Of a stretch of DNA of 64,000 bases, positions 1 to 10,443 are shown one piece after another; the stretch's first letter is position 1, and each line of letters opens with the position of its first letter. The stretch comes from Corynespora cassiicola. Lineage: Eukaryota; Ascomycota; Dothideomycetes; Pleosporales; Corynesporascaceae. The stretch covers positions 4,526,001-4,590,000 of the forward strand of contig JAEUWY010000004.1 in assembly GCA_022059125.1 (NCBI GenBank). Direction: 5' to 3'. The translations under genes and the position numbers were made by a program. The notes under the pieces were generated by a model, which saw nothing but the letters and a program-made list of their open reading frames with translations, had not been told where the DNA came from and searched no databases.

Positions 1-43
1 TCATCATACAATCCCCAACTCCTTGATCTCCAGCCCCGACGCC

Positions 44-1296
44 CTACCTCTTCCGACTCCCCCAAACTTTGACAAACTCAATCTTCGTCTCCACGCCCAA
101 ATCCACCCTCTTGACCCTCCCTAACCTTGCCAGATCCTCACCCACGCGATCCAAAACCTTTCGCTCCTTCTGCGTCACCTCGTCCTCTTCCTCGGTATCC
201 TCCCCATCAGCATCGCTGTCCTCATCCTTGACTCCGAATCCATCCCGCAAATGTGGGCTCTCGAAGATGTTCTCCTCGTAACCCGTTCCCCTCGCCGTGG
301 CACCTTTCTTCTCTCCAATCGCATACGGCGTCTCTAGCGAATCGTTGTTGTACACATGCCGCGCAACGCGCACGCGCAGGGCATGGGTCGGCTTGCTGAG
401 CAGCTTCCATATCCAGCCTGCCATATTGCCCGGCACCGGCGTCGTGATATCGCCTGGTGTATACCTCAAGCTAACAGGGTAGATCTTCGTCTTGGGATCC
501 GCGGTGAGAAGCGCGGGGCTAAAAGGCAAGATACCTCGGCCGTTTGTCGTAGTGCACTCGGGGAACACGCAGATGATTGCGTTGGGGTTGCGGGCCTGCA
601 GCTCCTTGAGCGTGGTCAGGGATTTGGAGGATGGGCTCTTAGGGGCTAGGCGGGGCGGCGCGAAGGCGAGGAGGATGGCGCTGAAGAGGGTTATGCGCTC
701 AACCTTGCGGGTCGAGGGGTAGGCGCGGGTAAAGATGGGATGGAAGATGCCGGCCAGGTAGAGGGGATCGAGCGGGGAGGTAAAGGACGAGGCAATGATG
801 GTGCCCGGATGGGGGAGGTAGTCGAGCTTGGAGCCGAGCTTTCTGTGGCAGAGAGTTAGTTTGCGATTGCATGGTGAGGAAGAAGAGTCTACTTTGTGGA
901 GACGTACCCTCGTTTTACGCCGTCAACCTGCAAGTCTACCCACCACACGCCGGGAATGGCGAGAATGAGCCACAGCACGCATTTCCTCACAAACTGGCCC
1001 ACGGGCACCCACTCGAGGATCAAAAAGTAGAACGTGGACAGGAAGAAGACGGCGGGGGCCCGGATGAGGAAGAGGAGGGCGTGAACAGGGGCCCAGATGG
1101 GGCTGGTCGGTGGGGTGGGGACGGGCAAGAAGGGCGCAATGGCGGTGCCTGTATTACTCGGGCTGTCAGCTATCTTTTCTGTCCATCTGTCTGTCTGTCG
1201 TTTCCCATGTGCGCGCGTGGCGGGTTGTCCCATCAGGGAAAGCCGCGGGGCTGCTAGAGACGCACCTTTGTCGCGGAACTGTGAGTACTTCTCCAT
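44..1296 (-). CDS. Loa1/Vps66-like lysophospholipid acyltransferase (PlsC family)
   Basis: Three exons (1296-1266, 1148-908, 842-44) give 356 aa. The start is the ATG at 1296, reading MEKYSQFRDKG. A hydrophobic segment rich in F, L, I and W follows (residues about 30-75) and suggests membrane or lipid-droplet anchoring. The PlsC core has HPGTIIASSFTSPLDPLYLA as block I and VFPECTTTNGRGIL, the family's EGT-type block. The C-terminus holds an acidic run (DEDSDADGEDTEEEDE). Known members transfer an acyl chain from acyl-CoA to lysophosphatidic acid during phospholipid and triacylglycerol synthesis. The usual NHx4D catalytic box reads SFTSPLD here, so the histidine position is Phe. Whether the Loa1 branch tolerates this I cannot confirm from sequence alone. 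Family call is firm, substrate is inferred. Confidence 0.8.
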
Positions 1297-4200
1297 GACT
1301 TTTTGGGATGGCAGCGTCACCGGTCCATGGGGCGGAGGTCGAAGAGCTGGTCGGGCTGCTTGGGTGCGGCTGTCGGAGTGGCGAGGCTGTGGATTTATCG
1401 ACGGTGGCCCGGTGAGCAAGCAACGAGGTGCAGATGCGTGGCCCGAGTCATGCACGTTTGGCGAGGCATGTGAAATGCACAGGTCTGTGCAATGCCCTAG
1501 GCTGGATGGGGTAACCACGCGGAACCATCTACCTCCAGCTTCTTCTGCCCTACCAGTCCCAGATCTTGGTCTTAATACTGTACGTACAACTGTGGATATT
1601 TTTCGGCCCCGAGATTTCATACCTGTGAGATTGTTTTCAACACTATTGGTCAGCGTGGGCGCGGGGATACACGCCGAAAGTTGCCATGTCGCCGTCCGAA
1701 CAAACCAGAGCTGAATACCCATCTTACGTCGTTAGTGTCAGATAGTTCTTGATCTTGCAAATATGGAAAAGACAATCGATTAAGCTAAAAAAAAACTTAT
1801 AAAACTTCCAGCTCCGAAGACTAAGTATTCATTCTAAAGCCTATGCATCCGTGCATCTTCGACGACTTGAAGAAGTTCGAAAACGATTCAAACAAGCCGT
1901 AGCGATCGCCGCTCCCAATGCCTCTACGTAATTGCGGGCGTGGAATATTTCCATCTAGACCTTGAGCGCCTGAACAAAAATGAGGTTCAATCCGAGTGGC
2001 CCCTTTCGATCTCGTTTCTCCACACTCAAGCTGGAGGATAGATGTGTTCTGTGCCAATGTACTTGCCATCAGCACTGTGAAGTACGGCCGTGAAGTGAGT
2101 CGAGTTAAAGTGACAGATTTGGTGCCGGCAGAAACCGGGGTCTTCTCCATGGCCTTGATGAATTGGTGCTTTACTTCACCTTTCAAGTAAGTGCGATTTC
2201 AGGCTTCAATTTTGGTGGCAGATTTGACGTCAACTATTTTGGTATGACTTTTCACCGACTTGATGAATTGGGAAGCTATGAATCTATTGAACATCTGTCC
2301 AAAAGAATAAAAGGTTGATGCAAACGGCTATGGAGTTGCTTGGACACTTCTACTTTGATGAGCATTTTGTATCGGAAAATCCCTGAACTCATTCAATTGC
2401 CAATGTCCCAGATGCTGGACAGGAAAAGGGGATGATGTGCAAGACAAACACTTTGGATCATCTTAGAGATATCAAGCGACATCAAACTATTAAATTGGTT
2501 TATTCTCTCCAAGCATAGGAAATGATCTCGTCAATGGTGAATATCCCGGATATAAGGACCGGAGCATATGATCGGAGAGAACCAGAGCATTGATGGACAC
2601 TTCTGATATGGGGTTATTGACTAGTTGCATACATACTAGAAAAGAGAACGTTCGTTTCATCTCCCTTGTGGTATGATATCTTGTAGAGATAGATTCTGCG
2701 CTTAATGTTTGTACTGAGTAAGTACAATAAGGGAATAAGAAAATAACGACTATAATACGGCCATTACTCTCCATGTAAAATGCAACGTTTAGCCTCAGGA
2801 TCCGCAAGAACATCAACTACCCCGCTTGAGAATACCGGAGAACAAAGACATGCACCCCAAAACATCCCTTTACATCGACGCCACAAAACCCCCAACACCA
2901 ACCAAACCCCTCACACTCCCAAACCAATCTCCAACCACCACCCCGCCCCAGCCTCTCCAAAAAAACAAAACAAGACAAACCTTCCAGAAGCCCTTTTCCC
3001 GCCCGTTTTGCGCTGGAGCATGGAGAGCCCCGAACCCACCCCGGGGTCTGCATTAGCCGCACGCTCGGAGCTTTTACCAACGACGACGCCCGCCCAATCA
3101 CATGCGCCCCGCACGGCCTCTGCGGAAACGGGACGCGGATGCGGACGGGGACGGGGGCGAAGGAACCACCCAACGCTCCGCAGCTGCATCATGCGCATGC
3201 ATGGCCGCCCCTCTTCATGGACCGGGCGTGTCAGACGTGTAGTAGCAGTAGACTCTTTTTTTCTTTGCTTTTGTGAGCCTCCCCGCCACGGAAATGTCTA
3301 GAAACGTCGTCTTTCACGTTGCCATTTGGGGCGAATGATGCACCGCCATCTCCATCAAACACAAGGACATACATACATACGCAGACACAGTGAGAGAGGT
3401 GGATTCCAGATATGTGTTTCAACTACCCATCACCCCACCGTCCGGCGCCTGCTACATGGCCCCTATGCACTTCCACATTCACACACACTCATCATCCCCA
3501 CAATCCGCCTTCTCTCTCTCCTTGCCATCCCTATACCCATCTCCATCCCACCGACTACCACGACCCTGCGAGACACACTCCCCTCCCCCATCCAAAACGA
3601 AATCCAATCCTCCGACCGAGCAAAAGTAGACTAGGAAACCGCCCATCCTCCTGAGGACCCGGGGTCGCCACGTCGGATGTCATGTGATGTGCATGCATAT
3701 GCCACAAGCAGCCTGCCCCCAAGTCATACTAGACTGCGCTCCTCTCCCTCTCCAGATAAGAAAAAAGGGCCGAAGAAGGGAGATGAGGAAACGAGTAGAA
3801 GAAGACAGAAAAAGGACAAACAAACGGGGCGGCGGCGGTGCAGTAAAAACGGTTGCTTTCCCCGCCAGCCAATGCTGTACTTCAGCTTTCAGATATAAAA
3901 AAAAAGGGACTTGCAAAACCAGGGTGTTTGTTTGGGATTCGAGCAGAAAAAAAAACAGTCAAGGAAAAGGTTTGTGTATGTGTGTACATAGGAAAATAAA
4001 AGGAAACTGGGGCTTTGGGGGTTGGGATTTGCTCGATGGCATGTAAAAGTTTCAAGAGTTGGTAGAAGGCCCCGGTTCCATCAATCGGCGTCAGACGGGG
4101 AAACTACGGGGGGTATAAAATGACGCAAAGTATTAATGTTTCCTTTCGTTCCATTTCCATTGCATCCGGACACCTTTCCGACTCCTTTTGCAGCCATCTT

Positions 4201-4639
4201 CTTTTGCGAGCCGAACGTAGAGAGAATGAGGAGAGAAAAAAAAGAAGAGGAAAAAAAAAGAAAGAGCAACGAGAAATTGGAGAGGCCTTGGACATGAAAG
4301 CCGAGAAGGTAAGTACTTTTGTATGGACAGATCTGCGCGACTGTAGGCATCGTGGCCGGGAGAATGTGGGGTATGGCGAGAAAAGGGTGGTAGAGGCACG
4401 ACGTCAGCAACCAAGGGACCATGTCGGACAACATACTAGATGCTATTTTCCAACATGGCTCCCGAAGCCGTCTGTTGTCGCCCTCTTATGCAGATTACAA
4501 ATTGATTACAAAAGTACAATCTAAAGAGGCTAGAAGATACTTTCTTCCGAATCGAATAGATGGAGTCCCCCGGTCGACTTTGGTTTTTGGGCCTGAGGAT
4601 CAACACATTGGGTCCGAGCGCGTGGCCGACGACAATGCT
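1297..4639. other. Intergenic region, no gene supported
   Basis: This stretch separates the 5' end of the acyltransferase gene from the 3' end of the Psr1-like gene. Open frames here are short, lack recognisable domains and do not join across plausible introns. A purine-rich tract lies at about 4207-4280 and a TATAAAA string at 4114-4120 (+), but no convincing frame follows it. Part is presumably acyltransferase promoter and Psr1-like 3' UTR. Confidence 0.5.
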
Positions 4640-6693
4640 CTATAGAGCAACGTCGAGCACCAGGCTGACATCGCTGACCTGGGGGCCAGCAAGGTCCTCG
4701 AGGACGGGTATCAGATCGAGGAGTTCGTTATCGTGAGCATCAGAGAACCAGCTGCTGATCGGGACGGCGTGCTGCGGGTGGAAGATGTACGACGTCGGCG
4801 AGTTGTCGATGATGATGATGTCCTTGAGCTCGCGGCCAATCTGCGACAGGTCCTGCAAACAGGTCAGGTTTGACTTTGAAACGCTTGGCAAAGCTTCATC
4901 TTACCTTGACATAGTTGCCCTGGTGGTTGTAGCAGCTCTCGCGGAACAACCTGTGGTGTACGACGCCGTGGATATCGAGTTGGTCGAGCAGAGGGTCGCC
5001 ATACTGTTTGGGTTAATGCCATGTTCAACTGTGCAGCGGGGGGATGGGGGAGGACAGACTTTGGATACGGAAGCCGTAAAGACGACAACCTCGTAGAGCT
5101 CGCCAACGCGCTTCATGAAGGCATCGACACCCGGTCGTTTAATAACATAGACATTATGGTATTGTCCTTCAATTTCGACAGGGATGGTGAAGTCGGCCTG
5201 GTGGAGAATCTGCGGCTCGTGTCAGGGACGGAGGGGGCCACTAGCAAAAACAGTAAAATTGCGGCTTACCTTGAAGCTGCTGTGAACCAAAGTCTCATCC
5301 AAGTCCAATACGAGACATTTCTTGCCCTTGAACTCTGGCTGAATAGGGCCGAGCAGCCACTTTTGGTTGACCGACTCGGTCTCGCTGTTTACCGAAGCCT
5401 GGTCACGCACGCCCTGCTGGCGCTGCTCGAGAGGCGGCGGGGGCGGAAGCGCGGTGATCTTGGGCTGCTGCTCGTCGGGCTTGGCCTCTTCGGCGGGCGC
5501 GTCGCCCTCATGGCGGACCTCGGTCGACGCGATGGCGGAACCGGGCTCGTGCATGACGATGTCGGTGTCGGTCTGCTTCTGCTCCTCTGTTCGGTCGTCT
5601 ATTATCTGCTGCTGGTCCTCCGAGGGCCTCGACGTGATGGGCGTGGTGCCGGGGGTCGGGGTCTGGATGTTGATCTGAGGGTGGCCAGTCTGAAGGCTGC
5701 CAGGCTGATTGGGGAGAGGAGGAAGCGGTTGCTCGCTTGACTGTTTTTGCGAGGAGCTTCTCGTCACGATGCGGGGCGGATTTTCGTGTGAAGGCGGATC
5801 CGTTGCGCCGTCACTGTGGGCGGGCTTCTCGGTTTGGTCCGCACCATAGCTTTCACTCGCCGCCTTCTCGTCAATGGGCTCTTTAGAGTCGGCCGTGCTC
5901 GACTCGGCAATCTCCTGTTTCTTCAAGGGCGTGGGCTGCGAGGTGCGGCCCGGCTTGGGCTTGGGGGCTTGTTTGGCGGCCTCTGGCGCGGGTTCCTCGC
6001 CGGCGGGACTGGCGTCCCGGGGCGCAAAGCAGGGGAGACATGCCAGCAAACCGCCTGCCTTTCGCGTCTTGCTCCTCGTAGAACCTTCGCGGTGCTCGGC
6101 GGGAACGGCAGGGACAGGCTCGGCCTTCTCTTTGCTTGCTGACTGCTGCTGAGAGCGCTTGCTGCTGGCAGTGCTGCCAGCCCGTCGCTTCCCCATGAAG
6201 CTGCGCTTGGAGGCCCGTCCGATGCTATCAGAGTCGGCCACGGTCGCGCCGCTGAGTCCTGTGCCCGTGGGCGTCTGCTCGTCGTGAGACTGCGAGGACG
6301 ACCTGGGGATGTTGAGAAAGGAGCGCTTCTTCTTGGGCTGGGCCTCGGGGGCGGCAGCACCAGTGTCGGCAGAGGCAGCGGCCGTCTTGGACGTGGTCTT
6401 GTGCAGGTCCTCGGTCGAGGGGGGTCCGCGGGACGACGATCGCTGTGGCGGAACAATGGCGCTGGAGGCGGGGGCTGTGTTGGACTGCAGGTCTGCTGCA
6501 CGCACGGGGACATGAGGTTAGCATTGTGGACGACGGGGACTCTGGCGGGCGCGCGGCGGCGGGATGGGGGACATGGTGGATACGTACCAGAGCCGTTGGG
6601 GTGCTGGGGGGCGTCGCTCTGGGCGACGGGCTTCTCAGAAGACGAGGGCCGCACGGTAGAGTCGGCGAGGGCCTGCGGTTGCTCGTGGCTCAT
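4640..6693 (-). CDS. Psr1/Psr2-like HAD (FCP1-type) phosphatase
   Basis: Five exons (6693-6588, 6492-5270, 5209-5060, 5003-4905, 4852-4640) give 596 aa. The first ~400 residues are low-complexity (Ser, Pro, Ala, Gln, Lys) with a short [10 protein letters not shown] patch. The C-terminal ~170 residues are a FCP1/NIF catalytic domain. The DxDxT signature DLDETLV places the nucleophile at D432 and the acid at D434, and downstream motifs include [14 protein letters not shown] and [14 protein letters not shown]. This family dephosphorylates protein serine/threonine. Yeast Psr1/Psr2 are plasma-membrane enzymes of the sodium and general stress response, and SSFK directly after DETLVH fits that branch better than Nem1. 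The exon 2 acceptor is a NAGNAG pair (exon could start at 6495, adding one residue). The third intron uses the weak donor GTCTGT. Confidence 0.88.
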
Positions 6694-9138
6694 GGCTGGA
6701 GTGGCAGGTCGCGGGATGCGATGGAGGGGGGATGTAGCCGGCGTCGGTCAGGCCCGCAGGCTCGTCGCGTGCAGTCGACGGGCTCGAGGGTGACGATGGC
6801 CGGGCTGCGCTCTCGCAGCTGCCCCGGGGCTCGTGGAGGCAATTGGCGGTGGACACGGGATTGGGGGACGGCGCGCGAGATGGAAGCGGCGGGCGGCAGA
6901 AGTCGAGGGAGGCTGCCGTCGGGGCTCGTCGTCGCGGAGGGGGTGAGAGGAGGACGGGAGGTGTGGAGGAGGGTGTAGGGGGGAGCTGCGAGGTCAGGAT
7001 CGGTGCTGGTCGCGATGAGGCTGGTTCGCTAAGGCGTGGGCGGAAATGAGACGTCCGCCTTTGACTGGCATCAGCGCCAACCTCGAGCAGCGGCAGCAGC
7101 TAGGACGGCGACGGCAGGCCGGTGGCTGTTGCAACGTGGATGCAGAACGCAATGCACTGTACGGTGCTGTGCTGTGTATACTGTAGGCCTGGAGTGCTTC
7201 GGTCGGCTTCGTTGGCAGCAGCAGCAGCAGGAACAGCGACAGCAGCGACTGGACGACTGGACTGGACTGAATTGGACTGGACTGGACCGGCCGCCCGCGA
7301 GGCGACAGGGGGCCCTCTTATGGACGCAGCGCGCTGGGTGAATTGCATGTCCATTCTGGCTCCCTTCTGGCGCCAAGCCGCCCGTCTAGCACGCTTCGGG
7401 CCAAGCAGCGATGCCGCCATGCACCGGCCCACGCCTGGGTATCCTCCTCGTCTCCTCTGCCCTCGTCTTCTACTGCTACTGCCTCACGCCGGCGTGGATG
7501 CGACCGTGGTGGCCCGGTGGGGTGCGCGCCGCCGCCAGCCCAATGGGAAGCGCGGCGGCCGGCCGTCTTCGTGACCCTCCCGCAAACCCATGGGGGGGCC
7601 GCCGGCACACGCCTCGCCCTGCATGCCATGGTGCCGACAGCCTCTGGACAGCCTCTGGGCAGCCTCTCCCACGGCTGGCCGATGGCTTACTTTTTTTTTG
7701 CAGTGCCTCCAGTGCTTCCACCGTTTCCACCGCTTCCACCGCAGCCACAGGCCCTGCCTACTCCCTACGCCCCCGGGGCGGGCGGTTAGGAGAGGCCATG
7801 GCGTGTGCAATTGTAAGACGCCCCGCCTATCAGCGCCCACAGCAGCCCACAGTAGCCGCCAGCTGCAGCACCACTTCTGCCGCCCGCCCGCCGCTCCCGG
7901 TTGGGGCCCATGAATAGGGAGTAGGCAATCTCGTCTGTCCTGCCCTGTCCTGCTGCCCTGTCGTGCCCCGTACTCGACTCGGCCCTGCCCTCGGCCTGCC
8001 CTCGTCTGCGCCATTCTGTCCTGCGCTGCGCTGCGCCGGACCTTGCAGCGCCGGCCTTGCTCCAGCAGACAAGAAGCAAAACGCTCTTTCACATGCCAGC
8101 CTGCGCCGTCGCGGCTGTGGCGAATGAGGCGGTCCGTCGCACATCCAGTCATCCGGTCGGCAAGCTGCCGATCCCTACATGGGACATCACGGGTCCAACG
8201 TCTGGCCTGGAGGGTGTGTGGCATTGCCGCTGGCTTGATAATGCTGCTGCCTATATCCTATATCCAGCCATGCCTCTATGCCCCGAGCCTCGACCTGAGC
8301 GCTGCCGTCTGCCGGAGAGCCCGTCGCTTAGAATTGTTGGATGGTCCTCGAGGGTCGCCATGGGCGACAGTGACTATTGGACAGTCTGGACTGGCTCGAG
8401 ATGTGCACGCAAATATTGACTTGCTCTGTTTGGCCCTGGACCAGGGCAGACGGAGCCCAGAGATCGGGACACCAGCCTTGCAATGTAATAGCAGAGGCTC
8501 TCGGAAGAGCTCCATTGTACTACGTGCGCGGCCAAAATTGACTGACCCCTTTCTCAACGGGCAGAGCGACAATTTGGTGGTTGTGAATGCATCCCATCGC
8601 TACTGACATCAGACCCCGAAATTTGGCCATGGCCTCCGAAATGCTCCCGCTGGCATTAGTGGGTGGATGCAAGCAAACATGCATCCTGTTCGGATCCAGT
8701 CCCGTCGCGCGTACTGGCTGGGCGCAAGAATGGTTAGGTACACGTCCAAATAAAGCACGACATCTGTCTGGACGTCACCGTGGAATAATCATAGGCGTGG
8801 GCCGGTTTCAACTGTCAACCCGGCCTTCGGCTCGCCAGCACGTCTCCACTCTCGCTGGACCATGGCAATGCGGTGCAAAAGGTTCAGACATGGCGTGGAT
8901 GAAGCCTGTGGTTGTCGCAGCTTGAAGCCGATCGCCCCCCCACGACTTTCGCACCCTTGCCCTTGCACAAATTTAAGCTCCCGAAGCTGCATAAACATTT
9001 CACCTCCGCGCCCGCGTCCACGATCCGACCACGCCCGTTCTGTGCAGCCTCCCCCGCCCGCACTCCGATACCCTCGCGCCTAAGCTGTCCGCAGCGCCTG
9101 CACCTCTGCCCTCCGCCTCAGCTGCCGGCCTGCCTGCC
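6694..9138. other. Divergent promoter region of Psr1-like gene and sds22, no gene supported
   Basis: Both flanking genes start here and run outward, so 2.4 kb serves as shared upstream DNA. It is GC-rich and contains CAG and GGACT repeats (7211-7290) and a CCTGCCCTGT-like repetitive stretch at about 7935-7970. Open frames across it are compositional and overlap one another on both strands. None shows a domain. Long 5' leaders with upstream ATGs are possible. Confidence 0.45.
7211..7290. repeat. CAG and GGACT short tandem repeats
   Basis: A run of GCAGCAGCAGCAGCAG is followed by imperfect GACAGCAGCGACTGGACGA and then several GGACT units up to about 7290. It lies in the shared upstream region of two divergent genes. 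Confidence 0.75.
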
Positions 9139-10443
9139 ATGGCCGACCCAAACCCTGCCCCGCACACGGTCCTCGACCCCGCCGCCGCCGCCCCCGCCGA
9201 ACCACACGACGACGACACCGAACACAAGGACCACCGCCCGCGGGACAGCAAAGGATGGGACGGCAAGCTGCGCGTCGGCAAGGCCGCCCTGGCGGGCGAC
9301 GGCCAGGACGAGGGCGCTGAGAGCGAGGCTGAAGTGTCTGAGGACGAAGGCCCGCCGCCCGAGCAGCTTGCTGCTGACGAAGACTTGCTCGAGGATGTGC
9401 CCGAGGACGAGGACGACATCGACCTGGTGCACTTTAAGATCTCGAGCATTCCTGCGCTTCGTCTGGAGAGGTTCAAGAAGCTGAGGGTTCGTTTTGTTCA
9501 CCCTCCGGCCTTCTGCCAGCCGCAACTGACGACCCGTGCACGCAGCGTCTCTGCCTCCGCCAGAACCAAATCACAGCCGTCGAGATACCCGAGGAACTCA
9601 CTGCATTGCAGGAGATAGATCTCTACGACAACCTCATAGCTCACCTCAAGGGTTTCGATGCTTTTACCGAGCTCACGTCGCTCGACCTCTCCTTCAACAA
9701 GATCAAGCACATCAAGCGTGTCAACCACCTCACAAAGCTCAAGGACCTCTACTTTGTGCAGAACAAGATTGGCGCCATCGAGAATCTCGATGGTTTGAGC
9801 CAGCTGCGGCAGCTTGAGTTGGGCGCAAATAGAGTTAGGGTAAGACGGGCCCTCCCGGCATCACGGTTTCAGTCTTGCTGATGGCACTAAGGAAATACAA
9901 AACCTCGAGACCCTGACCGGCCTCGAGGAGCTGTGGCTCGGCAAGAACAAAATCACGGAGATCAAGGGTCTCGATACCCTGTCCAATTTGAAGATCCTGT
10001 CGATCCAGTCCAACCGCATCAGCAAAATCACCGGCCTCGAGAACCTCCAGAATCTCGAGGAGCTCCACATTTCCCACAACAAGCTGGAGGAGATTTCGGG
10101 ACTCGACAAGAATACCAACCTGCGCGTTTTGGATATCAGCGCCAATCCCATTGAGCACCTTACTGGCCTGTCGCAGCTCAAGCACATCCAAGAACTGTGG
10201 GCCAGCTCCTGCAAGCTCAGCAGCTTCGAGGAGATTGAGCGCGAGCTGCGGGACAAGGAGGAGCTGCAGACTGTATATTTCGAGGGCAACCCGTTGCAGA
10301 AAGCCCAAATGGCCCTGTACCGTAACAAGGTCAGGCTGGCTCTGCCCCAGATCATCCAGATCGACGCAAGTGAGTGTTCCCCTTCCAGTTTCGTATGGAT
10401 CCAGCATGCTGACCCGACTGCAGCGTTCGTCAAGGCCATCTAG
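9139..10443 (+). CDS. sds22: Sds22, leucine-rich-repeat regulator of protein phosphatase 1
   Basis: Four exons (9139-9486, 9546-9839, 9892-10369, 10424-10443) give 379 aa; the last exon encodes only the tail ending FVKAI. The first ~100 residues are acidic (EDEGPPPEQLAADEDLLEDV). A continuous array of SDS22-type leucine-rich repeats follows, with units such as LTSLDLSFNKIKHI, LEELWLGKNKITEI and LEELHISHNKLEEI, about ten or eleven in all, and a cap near QKAQMALYRNKVRLALPQI. Sds22 binds the PP1 catalytic subunit in the nucleus and cytosol, controls its assembly and localisation, and is needed for mitotic exit. The first donor (GTTCGT) is weaker than usual but restores a perfect repeat frame. 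Confidence 0.95.

Noticed and set aside
889..1722. 277-codon minus-strand frame over the acyltransferase 5' region
   Set aside because: It reads through two introns of the acyltransferase. The spliced model restores the family sequence, so the long frame is partly intronic.
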